DNA of 64,000 bases from Papiliotrema nemorosa. Taxonomy: Eukaryota; Basidiomycota; Tremellomycetes; Tremellales; Rhynchogastremaceae. Below the pieces are notes generated by a model, which had not been told where the DNA came from, did not search any database, and saw only the letters and a list, made by a program, of their open reading frames with translations. Below are positions 33,906-44,733 of this stretch, piece after piece. Every line of letters starts with the position of its first letter. The stretch's first letter is position 1. The stretch spans positions 1 to 64,000 of the forward strand of contig JASKOT010000042.1 of assembly GCA_032158125.1 (NCBI GenBank), in the 5' to 3' direction. Both the position numbers and the translations under genes were made by a program.

Positions 33906-36859
33906 TCATTCATTCCTCCTACCCAGTCTCAGCGTAATCTTTGGTGTGCCTGTATCTCTCCTCGGCGCTGGGGATCCTGTAGGAGGCGTCGTAACCATAT
34001 CAGCATCTACAACCCCGTTCAAGGTATTCGTCGAAGATGTATCCACGGTCTCGGTCCTTGAAGTCGGTCCATACATCTCCATTTGATCACTCGACGGTGC
34101 AGCGGTACCTGCTGCCGGAATGATCGAAGTGGAGGGGGTATGCTGGGTGTTGGGCTCTTCCACAAGAGGTTGCGTCAAAGCCAAGACGAGGTGAGCGGCG
34201 TGCAAGTCATCCGCAGTAGGCTCAAACTTTACATCAGCACAACCCAAGTCGGTGAAACAGCGACCCACGTCAAGTTCGGGAGGGTCAGTAGGGAGGCTCG
34301 TTTCGCTTGATGCAGAGTTTGACCGTTTATGCTTGAACACTCCATCTCCTCCCTTTGCAGGTGCGACCCTTTTGCTATTCCGTGAGCTGTATTCTCTGCA
34401 AGGTGCCAGATATGACTTACCCCTTGCCGAGACCCAGCTTGTCCCAGAAATCAAGCCTAATGATCTTCTCCGGAACTCTGTACTTTTTGCGATTGATGAC
34501 GAGATCTTCGTACTCGAGAGGTGGCCGATTGTCTTCATCCGGTACCACGACAATGTTTCCGTTGTTCGCTGCTCCTCTCGATTCAATGTCCACAGTCTCC
34601 AGACCCGACCTGATTGTCCTGCGACGAGCCTGGACATGAGATCTAGCACAGAATGAAAAGTGAAGATACAACACACCATCACTTGGTCTGCGTGATTGGG
34701 GCACATCCATTTCCTACCCGAATTTGGCATACTAGCCAAAGGAGGGGACAAGCAATCCAAATGCCAATGGAGTGCACAGTAATCACACGAGACAATCTGC
34801 CTCCAGGTGCTTTCCGGATCTGTCGTATGTGAATTCAAGGGGATAGACGATCCTCCACACACATAACATGCGACAGGTTTCGATCGACCGTCTCGAAGTC
34901 GAGTACCGTCTCGTTCCTCTTGGAAGCCTTTGCGACTGATAGTGGGTAGGTATGGTTTGGGATGGCAAGGGCGAGGTGGAGGCACGGAGATGGCGCGATT
35001 GTCAATGGTAAAGTTTGGATAGGGTGATGGGGAGCGAATGAGAGGGGGCATGCGTCAGGTTGCTGATTCTAGAGGTTGCAGAAATGTACACTCACTCGTA
35101 TTTGGTTCTGGTCTCCTCTTGGTCTATGTAATACCCTCTGCTATCGGTGTTGACTAGACCGTCAGCGCCGTGAGACACAAAGGATGACCGGTAGAGTCTA
35201 GCCGAAAGACGCAAGGCTGTATACGTCGCACACGCCTCCCGACAAAGCCAGTCACCACGGAACAGCAGAGCTGAAGACTTACCTCCAGCAAAGAACTGTC
35301 GAATATCTTGAGGTAACCTGAATGCAGTTGGATTCTCCTCGTCTGCCCGTTTGATCATGTTCTTGAATGTCAACGGGATAGGTCTAGGATCTTTATCTTT
35401 CGGCGAAGGAGAGCGCTCCCTGGTCTACTCGATCAGTCATCCTGATCAGGACTGTAAGGCTTGTACCAACCCGTTCAGCTTGACACTTTTTGCAGTACCA
35501 AGTCTCCTCTTCTGGCAGCTCGTCTACCCGCAAAGGCGGTTCCAGACACATAAAGTGGAAGGATCTCGGGCATCCATCGCAGCACAGGAATTTGCCGACC
35601 CCCCGACAAGCTGAACAGAAATCTTGGTTGGGCTAGAAATATCAGCTTCTGACGAGCAGAGGATCCTCCGACTTGCCGTATCGAGCTTCCCCGTCTTCTT
35701 CTTGATGACTCTTCGTTCGCTGTCTTTGGGCAAATTGCCAACTTTGACGCCGGTACCTCTAGCGCTCACTCCCGCTCTGACCGTACTCTCCGCAGTGGCA
35801 GGAGGGGGTTTCGACCTGGCAGATCTCCTCGCCTCGAAACCTTCCCCTGCCTCACGCATGAGCACGTCTCCATCTATATCCTTCTTTGTAGTTGTGGATG
35901 GACCTGCCTCGGATCGTCGAGACGACGAAGACGAATCGATCACTTCTTGTAAAGCCTGGGGTAGGGCTGAATCTGGGGGTGGGGCGAAGATGTGGAGTGA
36001 GGGTGGGATCCCTGTCGCCGCTGTGTCGAGTTTGGAGGGGGAGTCTGAGAATGCTGCGGACGTTTGCGCGGATGAACGCGCCGCCGCCGATTGAGGGCCA
36101 GTAGGGGGTGGGGTGTCGATGGCGGAGGTGACAGGTGAGGAAGCTCTGCTTCTCGAAGCACGACCTGGATTGGGTGCGACTCTGCGTTCTGTCAGTACCA
36201 CATTGAACGGGCGCAGGGACGCCAGATGCTCACTCTAATACTTTACGCTTCCTCTTGCCCGAGCTAGAAGCCACGCTCGAAGGACTGCCCCTCGACTCCC
36301 TTCCCTTGCTCTGAGAACGAGGTGTCTCCACCTGAGCACCATTATTCGGTCGTCTGAATACCAGGCTAATACCACTTCCTCCTGCTTTCGCCGCACCATC
36401 CATTGGACCATTCATCACATCCCTCGATCCAGGTCCTACAGGCATTGAAGGCATCTGCGATTCAGGGTTCGTGGCGGTTATAGTATCCTCTAGTTCCGCT
36501 CCAAACCCCAAGATCGTCGAAGCATCCCCTTCCCCTTGAGCTGCCTGTACTGCCCTCCAATACCCTTCGCGACCTCTACGGGCAGAAGCGGCGACTTCGG
36601 GCGTGACGGGATGGCTGACAGGGAGGAAGGGGGTATGTGGCGGTTCGTCCAGTTTTCGATTTGGACCGTTGTAAGTGTGAGAGCCACCAGGGGTCACACC
36701 AGGGTACCCGTGGTGATGCAGAGGGTTTTGAGATGGTGATGGATGGTATGCTGTCCCGTTGTGACCTGTATAGGACCGATTAGAGGGGTAGTGAGGGGCA
36801 GTAGAGCCGGGTGTGGGATGCGAAGACGACGCTCGATCCGCGGAAGATGGTGAGGGCAT
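33906..36859 (-). CDS. RCO1: Rpd3S histone deacetylase subunit Rco1, twin PHD fingers
   Basis: A multi-exon gene starting at 36859 (MPSPSSADR). The N-terminal half is disordered and Pro/Ser-rich, with a basic GKRKRKVL patch. PHD finger 1 reads CSACRGVGKFLCCDGCPRSF followed by HFMCLEPPL and WYCKKC. After it comes the Sin3-interaction region (LTFKNMIKRADEENPTAFRL, then PQDIRQFF), which is diagnostic for Rco1. PHD finger 2 is an atypical finger: CYVCGG ... VSCDYCALHWHLDCL ... KWMCPNHAD. A conserved VPDEDNRPPLEYEDLVINRK block follows. In Rpd3S, Rco1 with the chromodomain protein Eaf3 recognises H3 (unmodified N-terminus and K36 methyl) and directs deacetylation over gene bodies, preventing cryptic transcription. 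Confidence 0.9.
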
Positions 36860-38385
36860 TCTTGGCCTTGCGACGGCTTCACCAGGTCCAATACACCTCG
36901 AGTATACCCTTTCTCAGCTGCTCCAGAGGTTCAAGTGGTTCTTGATCCCACTGAGGACGTCGTGAGGTGGATGTGTGGACGTAAAGGATACAGAGGTTGA
37001 GGATGATGGACAGAATGGTGAAAGGGTCAAAAGTGCCACACTGCGGGTCGAGTGCGAATGTGGCAAATATCCCCTCTCCAACCAACGCAAAACGGGTGCA
37101 GAGCAGTTCACGCGGGTCAGTGGAAAGGGTTAGACAACCATGCAACAGGGGCAGCTTGCAAAATGCTAGCAGACTCGAGGATGGCAGGCTTGTAGGAGAC
37201 TCGTGCGATTTTGACCGGGAGCCACCGTTGCCGTCAATGGTCAAGCTCCATTCACTGCAGGAGTACAACAGATACTTCTTATATCCGACCAAGCTGAAGT
37301 CCATCTCAGGTACGAGAGAGAACAAATAACAATTTTGGTACTGGATGGGGTCATCTTGATGCATCGAGTCTGTGTGCCCATCTTCGACCCATCCCTCCAC
37401 CATGAAAAAGAAGAGACGGGAGATACGTGAGCTCTTTCAAGTCTGATCCCGCATAGAGCAGAATCAAGACATCCTTCTCCCCTCGTCATCCAGACTGACA
37501 AATCAATGACAGCGCGACAAAGAGCTACGTAGAAGTGTATTTCGCCTTGTCGCGGATAGCGAGGGGTAAAGTGGAAGCTGTTCATGGTGAGGTGAAATTT
37601 GGGCTGCGTGGTCGTCTAAGGGGTGGATCGAATAAAGTGTTCGCACTGCAATCGTATCGCGTTGTGCCATTTTCCCATTTCCAACGTTGCCTGGTGCACC
37701 TCGTGAGCACCGAGGGGCCAAGGGTAAAACCCAGTCGGGATCGCCTTCATCACCCTCAGAATCAGACCCAAGACTGCATGGAGCGATTCATAGCCTTTCT
37801 GATCCCGCTCGACGCTGGCAATCTCTCCTTCGTCAGCGACCTCCAGCTTTCATGGCTCGACTAGTTGGCCTTCAAGGATCTACCACTGTCCTACCGAGAT
37901 TATTGCAGGATGAGCCCCATGGTGACCTCGCTCAGCATGCTCACCGAGAGAAGCTTCCATCCATACGAGACGTTTCAGGGTTACCTTCGCGGAGGTGCCT
38001 GATTTGCCGAAACGCTGTTACAATATTGTGTTTTACCCTGAACATATGCCGATGCCCGAAGAGGAGAGGGAGAGCTGATTATTTCAAACCACCCCAGTGG
38101 CATTCCTATCACCTCATTCAACCTCATTGGATCCCCATCGCGCCATCGTCGACCTCCCTCGACACCCTCGTCACTGTGTAGATTCATAGATTTATAGATA
38201 TATAGAGACGCTCCAAATACTCTGACATCTCCTCAACAATCACCTAGAAAAGCCAAAGACACCGAATACTCGAGCGGCAGCGCTGAAAACACTATCGAGT
38301 GAACCAAACAATTACACTCGCACGCGACCGCGAAGCCAGAAACCCAACTCACACGACCACCGAGCCTACCCATAATCTGGCTACA
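36860..38385. other. Divergent intergenic region, 1.5 kb, no supported gene
   Basis: It lies between divergent RCO1 and the dioxygenase gene. Open frames of 110-170 codons exist (for example plus 37687-38181), but their composition is not protein-like and no splice sites extend them. The last 150 bases before 38386 are AC-rich and look like a leader. I therefore leave this as regulatory DNA. Confidence 0.5.
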
Positions 38386-39982
38386 ATGCCCATCGCTATT
38401 ACCCAAACGATCAACGAGGCCACCGCCTCTCTCGGCAGCTTGAAGCTCAATGGTCATGCCAAACCCAACGGTCACACGAGCGGTCACGCGAATGGTGGAC
38501 CAAGTGTAATCACTGAGAAGAAGGTCTCTGAAGCACAACTCGTTGACCCATTCAACTACGTCGTAAGTGGAGCGATATGATACCTCACACTCATGACTGA
38601 CACAGCAGGGAGAGACCTTTGGTGCCATTGACGAGAGCTACCCCTATGCTGATCTCCTACGTGAGTGCTTCAACGCGCCCTCGAGAAAGGCTGACAAACA
38701 GCCTATAACCCGACTCGAACACACTCTGAGCCTCCCCTTCCGATCCAAAACGTGGTCGATCGAGGATTCTTTGCCGACCCAAATCACGCCCGACTACGAG
38801 CGTGGGTCCAAGCGCGAGGCGGGACCATCAAGAATCTCGGTATCTGCATGGGGGCTGTCATCGAGGGAGAAAACGTCAAGATGGAGGAAATGGGCGACGA
38901 GGAGAAGGATGATCTGTAAGTCGGACTCCATCGCGTCTTCAGGATCCAGCTAAATCGCTAGAGCACTTTTGATCGCTGAACGAGGCGTGGTCTGTGAGTT
39001 TTGCGGGTTAGCTGAACGGAGTGTCCGCTGATATGTCTAGTCTTCCGGAAACAACACAGCATGATGATCGACCAACAACGAGAGATTGGCAAGCATTTTG
39101 GTCCTCTTCATAAACACCCCACGTATGCTGTTCCTCGACGAGGTGATCTGGACGATGTCGTCGGTGAGTCTTGCCGTAATATGTTCAGCGAGATTGGCGC
39201 TGATCTTCCAGTCGTCTACTCGGACAAGAACTCTCGACCCGACCTGTATGCCTTTTCTCGAGCAGAGCTGTTCCACTCGGACGTCACGTACGAGATCCAA
39301 CCTCCAGGAGCTACCATCTTGCGACTGTACACGACCCCTGAAGTAGGCAACGACACGTTGTGGTCGTCCGGCTACAATGTCTACTCTCAGCTTTCGAGAC
39401 CTTATCAACTCTACCTGGAATCGCTATCAGCAATCCACACGGGCCACAATCAAGCTGCATCCCGGAGTGCATCAGGCCACAAGGTTCCTCTGCGAGAACC
39501 GATCGATACCATCCATCCCGTGGTTCGAGTTCACCCAGTGACAGGTCTCAAGGCAGTCTTTGTCAACCCAGGCTTTGTCACTCGCCTCGTTGGCGTGCCC
39601 AAAGCGGAAAGCGACAACACTTTGGCTTTCCTCAAAGACTGCTTTGCCCAACAGACAGACGCGACGATTAGGTGGAGATGGGAAGCTGGAGATGTGGCCT
39701 GTTGGGATAACCGAGTCGTCAACCACTCTGCGACTTTTGACGCTTATGTAAGTCGATCATCAAGATATCAAGATGCAGAGAGCAGAGCTGACGTCTCAGC
39801 CCTCTCAGCGACATGGCCTACGGGTGACGCCACATGCCGAGGTGCCCCTTTCCGTGGCGGACTACGAAGAGCAGTACGGCAAACCCGCCAAAGATTGGCT
39901 CAAGGAACGATTTGCCCAATTGGGCATCGACGGACCCACCAAGGACGATGGCAAGATGAAGAATGGCGGGTTTAGAGACTGA
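38386..39982 (+). CDS. TauD/TfdA-family alpha-ketoglutarate-dependent dioxygenase (sulfonate-type)
   Basis: Seven exons, 38386-38562, 38609-38660, 38702-38915, 38962-38993, 39041-39163, 39212-39747 and 39800-39982, give 438 residues. Exon 4 is only 32 nt. The Fe(II) ligands are the HxD of FHSDVTYE and the distal His of VVNHSATF; the 2-oxoglutarate arginine lies in SQRHGLRVTPHAE, reached across the last splice. ERGVVFFRKQ and GKHFGPLHKHP are family hallmarks. Yeast Jlp1 of this family oxidises sulfonates or taurine to release sulfite under sulfur limitation; other members act on different acids, so the substrate is inferred. The N-terminal 45 residues are His/Gly/Asn-rich and likely disordered. 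There is no organelle signal. Confidence 0.9.
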
Positions 39983-40199
39983 TCGATTTTGCTTCGCTAA
40001 GCGCTGGACAACAGCTCAATGACAAATTGGAACAGATTGTAATGCCTAATATCATGACTATTGTATGCATGTCTGAACGAAAACAGTCCTGCGCGATACG
40101 GTTTTCCCTACTTCATCCGGGCCCAACCGTCATGCATGAAAAAGTTGTCTATTGTACAGGGTATGATTGGTGTTGATGCTCTATCGATACAAAGATTTA

Positions 40200-42635
40200 T
40201 CATCCATGAGATCTCTCGCCTGCTACAGCCACTCTACCAGCTTTGACCGCCTCTACAGAGTCCTGAACCATCTTCCAGAGATCTTTGGTCTTTTGTCTAT
40301 TCTCCATCTCTTCCTGTTGCTGCTTCTCATCCCACTCGAGATTCGACACTTCAATCGCCAACAATTTCTCCCCAAATTCAGTCCATTCTGATGAATCGAC
40401 AATCTCCATAACCTTATCATATTCCCCCTGGTCGACCTCGAAATCATTCGCATCGGAAGATAAAGCCGAGCGAAGTACACGGAGAATCGAGACGCCAGTG
40501 AGTCGGACTGACACTTGGTTCTCGGGTGGGATAGTATCCAGTCGTGCGTGGAACAGCGTCCAGGCTCTCAGTGCGAGATCGAGCCGTTCGACCGACAGCG
40601 CACGAATGACAGTAGAGCGATACAGACTCGTCGGGATGGTATCTTTCTCCTGCTCCATGAGTGACATACTGCTCAGTGCCGCATCCACCCGACCGGCTCG
40701 AAGCGATCGAAGCGTGTCAATGAGCCGCGTTTCCGAAGATTGTCGCACATCGCCGTTTCCGTCAATGACCTCTTGTGCCGAGTGAAGCTTGTCCAGAGCC
40801 GACCAGTGTCCAGCGAGACAAGCGTTGACAATGGCTTGTACGGGTAGTTCTAGGTGAATTCCAGCTTTGTCGTTCAGGTAGCTGACCAGTTGATACGCTT
40901 CTACCGGATCTTCTTCGACGACTTGGTGGATGTATCTACTCACTTCCGGATCATCCGGCGTGATGCCTTTGAACAAGTTGAGATTGGCAATCTGGTGCTC
41001 TTCCCTGCGGAGGAGGTAGAGCCGGATCAAAGTCAAGGCCCTCACGCATGAATCTGGGTAATGTCGTTGAGCGAAGGCATCATAATTTCGACAGATGAGT
41101 TGTTTCTGTCGGTCATATTCCTTCGTTATCGCTTTGGTCTCTGTCAAGAGTTTGACCACAGCGACGACAAATTTTGGCGACAAGTCGAAAGTCCCTTTCC
41201 ATTCGTGATACAATGCGATGACGGCGTCTCGCTCTCTTGCCTGTACCATGGCAGACAGGAAATGTCCTCTCTGGGCGGTGAAATCTGTCTCCGGTAACTT
41301 GGCAATGTCGCCCAATAGAGCAGTAAGGAAAGCCTTTCGAGGTCTGAATTGGGCTAGACGGATGATATTTTGCGGTGAAGGTGGGCCGTGGTCGCTAGGA
41401 AGCTTAGCGTACCAGTCAGCAGCTATTGACCGCGGGGCATTGTCAATGTACGCGTTGACGATTGCCGAAGGGAGAGGAGGAGAGTGGTCCAATCGCGCGT
41501 ATCGAAGTAGGAAATCTCCCGTCCAGGTCATCTGATCAATCTTCCTGCCTACTATGTTCGTCCTACACAATTCGAGGACAAGGTCCGTGATGAATGGTGT
41601 TGAGGCGGTGCCTTCAATGGTTGAGATCAGATCATCGGCAGCTTCCTGTACCCTGTCGTATCGCTTGTATTGCAAGGAAGCACGAATAATCATAGTCTGT
41701 ACCAAGACTGTTTTTGCCTTGGGATGCGAAGGGTCCGACCGATTGCGCCCTGCGTCAGAGATTAAGCCGTCTCTGACAGGTTTCGCAAGCATAGCCAATG
41801 CGTCGTCTATCTTACCATGTCGAGCCATATAGAGGATAATGGCGAAAAAATCGGCAGCAGATTGCGACGCATTCCATTCGAGCGTTTCGTACATGTTGTC
41901 GTATATCCTGGGCAGGCTATCTATATCGCCCTCAGCCAAGAGAGCCCTAGCGATGGCCCTGTTTGTCGGTCCGGATAGCGGAGCCAATCGACCAGATTCG
42001 AGTTGTGGTCTGATATGTTCGTACATTGAAGCTGTAGCGCTCGTCCGGAACTGTTTCCGTTGTTCCCCGTCAATTTCGAGTAAGTCTCGAATGACCAGTC
42101 CATCCCCGCTTCTTATCATCACGTCCGAGGCGAACAACTGATGCATGCCGGACGGTCGAAGAGCATTGTAGACTTGTCGAACGCGAGGTCTGATGTATTC
42201 GATGAATTGCCCAAACGTCGATCTAGTTCTGAGAGCGAGAAATGCAAAGGCGGGGTCGATGGAAGATTTCCAATCGAGATTATACGGACTGACATATCTC
42301 CTCCCACTAGGCAATCTCCCAGCTATACGGTTTGCGCGCGCAGGGGTAGGTGGTGCAGGCGTCGGTTCTTCAGCGAGGATCGCATCGATGAGTTCAGTAT
42401 CCGTAGCGTAATTGAGAGATGCGATAATTGGGTCTGAAGTCGGTATATGTGGGAAATCCTCCAGTGTCGTCTCTGATGATGTGGCGAGAGGAGAAGGGTG
42501 AGGTGGAGGCGGCTTGGGCAGGGTGGTAGGGGGAGATGGCCTGGGGAGGATATGTCGAGATCGTACAGGCGGTTTGTTGATCAGCCCAAGAAGCGCCCTC
42601 CGAGCCGCAACACTGCGATGATGAGCTGATAGCAT
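40200..42635 (-). CDS. Helical-repeat (PPR-like) protein, probably mitochondrial
   Basis: A single uninterrupted exon of 811 residues, unusual here because its neighbours have many introns. The N-terminus is Arg-rich and lacks acidic residues (MLSAHHRSVAARRALLGLI), a plausible mitochondrial presequence. The rest is almost all alpha-helix with repeated helix pairs such as TNRAIARALLAEGDIDSLPR, FFAIILYMARHGKIDDALAM and YRSTVIRALSVERLDLALRA, which resemble degenerate PPR or TPR units. Such fungal proteins often bind mitochondrial mRNAs or assist the mitoribosome. I cannot name an orthologue. It starts 100 bases from divergent SLX9. Confidence 0.8.
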   Translation of the reverse strand: MLSAHHRSVAARRALLGLINKPPVRSRHILPRPSPPTTLPKPPPPHPSPLATSSETTLEDFPHIPTSDPIIASLNYATDTELIDAILAEEPTPAPPTPARANRIAGRLPSGRRYVSPYNLDWKSSIDPAFAFLALRTRSTFGQFIEYIRPRVRQVYNALRPSGMHQLFASDVMIRSGDGLVIRDLLEIDGEQRKQFRTSATASMYEHIRPQLESGRLAPLSGPTNRAIARALLAEGDIDSLPRIYDNMYETLEWNASQSAADFFAIILYMARHGKIDDALAMLAKPVRDGLISDAGRNRSDPSHPKAKTVLVQTMIIRASLQYKRYDRVQEAADDLISTIEGTASTPFITDLVLELCRTNIVGRKIDQMTWTGDFLLRYARLDHSPPLPSAIVNAYIDNAPRSIAADWYAKLPSDHGPPSPQNIIRLAQFRPRKAFLTALLGDIAKLPETDFTAQRGHFLSAMVQARERDAVIALYHEWKGTFDLSPKFVVAVVKLLTETKAITKEYDRQKQLICRNYDAFAQRHYPDSCVRALTLIRLYLLRREEHQIANLNLFKGITPDDPEVSRYIHQVVEEDPVEAYQLVSYLNDKAGIHLELPVQAIVNACLAGHWSALDKLHSAQEVIDGNGDVRQSSETRLIDTLRSLRAGRVDAALSSMSLMEQEKDTIPTSLYRSTVIRALSVERLDLALRAWTLFHARLDTIPPENQVSVRLTGVSILRVLRSALSSDANDFEVDQGEYDKVMEIVDSSEWTEFGEKLLAIEVSNLEWDEKQQQEEMENRQKTKDLWKMVQDSVEAVKAGRVAVAGERSHG

Positions 42636-42735
42636 TGGGAGTGCTCACCTGGACATCTTCTGAGCCGCTGTTTTGTCGCTCGTTGTGATTTGTGCTTGCG
42701 GTGTCAAGGTGTGAAAGAGACGAGAAGCGGTCAAC

Positions 42736-43737
42736 ATGGACTATTCGGCCGTCGTCGACCTCAACCGCGAGTCGTCAGATTTGGAGACACCAGAAATCTT
42801 CAAAGCTCTGATTAATTCTACCCACAACACCAAATCAACATGGCAAGTGATACTTACTACAGTCTGATAGGATTGTTGACCCTATCAGCCACGAGTCAGT
42901 CGAGCAAAAGCAGTCAAGAAGCATGGGACGGCTGCTCAATTGCCTTCCAAGCGGGGCTTTGCGGTACCGGAAGATCAAGTGGACGAAGTCATTCTACCTG
43001 GTCAACCTGAAGCTTCCTCATCAACAGTACATCCTAGTCCATCTCGTGAGGAAACCGCTCATAGTGTAGTCTCAAACCGCAGAACTTGGGCCGAGTGATG
43101 TCTCGTTTACAAAGCTGAAAAAGGGGAAATCGCCAGCTTCGAGCCGTACGTTCGGTTCGCGCCCTACATACTTGTCCTCTTAGAATGTACCAAAAGACTG
43201 ATCTAACAGGTGCTGAAGCTCCACTCTCTTCTCATCCCTACTCTCGCTCACATACTCGACGTGAGAAACGTAAAGCCAAACAAAACATAGCAGGAGGGTT
43301 GGGGACTATATCGCTCGCTCTCGCCGAGGCAGTTGGAGAAACGCCAGCTCCACCTGAGCCCAAATCTTCCCGGGGCGGTACGGCACAGACAGATAAGAAG
43401 CCTGTCATGGTCAATCGACCAGTCGAGGATGAGGCGGATAAGGGCAAGATTGGACAGGGAAAGAAGAGGACGATGAATGAGTCTGGGAGGAGGAAACAAA
43501 TGTGCGTGAGGACACACCATTCTCCTTAATCGACCAAGGACGATTACATCAAATGGGTGCTAATTGTGTAGAGCTCTTGAAGCGAAAAGGATACCTGCAG
43601 TTACGCAACATCCAGCTTTCAAGGCAAATCCATGGGCGACTATCCGACTTCACGCGAGCAATTCCATCGCTACCAAACCTCTTCCAGGGAACAAGACGGA
43701 GAAGATCGGTCGAAGTGATCGTATGGATGTGGAGTGA
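42736..43737 (+). CDS. SLX9: Ribosome biogenesis protein Slx9
   Basis: Five exons, 42736-42846, 42889-43045, 43083-43145, 43210-43501 and 43572-43737, give 262 residues. One intron (43046-43082) is only 37 nt. Slx9 features are the basic N-terminal PRVSRAKAVKKHG, the Arg/Lys segment RREKRKAKQNIAGGLGTI in the middle, and the C-terminal signature IALEAKRIPAVTQHPAFKAN followed by PWATIRLH. The protein joins pre-40S particles, contacts the 20S pre-rRNA and assists export with Rrp12. The first exon (37 residues) is acidic and less certain; splicing it to PRVSRAK is in frame. Confidence 0.88.
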
Positions 43738-44733
43738 TATATGCAGTCTTCCTTCGCCTGTGGACACAAGGTGTAATAGGATGTCGACGTCGTTCGGTGA
43801 GCTTGTGGTTCTGCCTGATCTCTTGTTTTCATCTATGAACGACACCTTTGATTGCGCCCGCATTCTCTACTGACTCTCGTCGCGCTCTTCGCAAGTGGGA
43901 TCTTCCTGCTGCGCGAAATGCCCTTCGGCAGCTCGACGTGCAGCGTACCAATCGACTTCGACCCTTCCGGCGAAGCGCTACTCATCCCTTTCATTCCAAC
44001 CCGTTTGATATGCTTTGAGGGCTCTCGCACGAGATTTGCTTACCTCGTGACGCAATATGGCATCCTCGTTGATGCCGGTTGTCTGAAACGGTCTGACGAG
44101 GCTTATCACGGACACACCGAGTGGGTTTGATCTGCTCATTCCGCCGAGGTGTTGTGAGGCGAAAGACTCCTCCTTTCACCAGAATCGGAATGACTCACTA
44201 AAAAACGACACACAAATACGGAAAGACGTTTTCGCGAGCTTGCTTCTTCTGCCCGAGGATTCGTCTGGAACGACGTTGATTTTGCATCCTTTGTCATATC
44301 AGCCCTTATAGGCAGTCCAAACGGGCGTCAATGACGACTACTCACTCCCCCACTTGCCAAGACGTCCTCCTCATATATCTCACGCCCGACTTTCCTTTCA
44401 TTCCGGTGGATTACCAATCGGCAGACAAGGAAGGCGAGATGACGTGTTGGCGATCTCGAGGAGAACCCATTCGTCATTGTTCTAGAGAATGAACAAAGGG
44501 TCTTGCGGGTTTACGCCTCGCAAGTTGTCCGGGGAGGTGATCAACACGGGCAGAAACCACTTTGGCCAGCTTCATCTGGAGCGGACAGGTCAGGAGTCTG
44601 CGTCACGCGTGTGGGTATTGGACTTTGCAGGGGGTCCTCTTTCGTCACTATAAGGATGGAGCCATGATGCTCTCTCTTTTAAGCACATTTTTCTCTCTTG
44701 ACATACAGAGTGCCTATCATAAAACAGCTGATC
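43738..44733. other. Intergenic region, 1 kb, no supported gene
   Basis: Only weak reading frames occur. One at 43852-44130 (plus, 92 residues) begins with a signal-peptide-like MRPHSLLTLVALFASGIFLL, but its start overlaps nothing recognisable and the rest has no known motif. The 3' half, up to 44733, is the promoter of the transporter gene and includes a TATAAGG-like box near 44650. Confidence 0.5.

Noticed and set aside
37687..38181. 164-codon plus-strand frame between RCO1 and the dioxygenase
   Set aside because: Composition is not protein-like, it has no motif, and it lies in a divergent promoter region.
43852..44130. 92-codon plus-strand frame with a signal-peptide-like start
   Set aside because: Only the first 20 residues look meaningful; no splice extension, family or codon evidence supports it.
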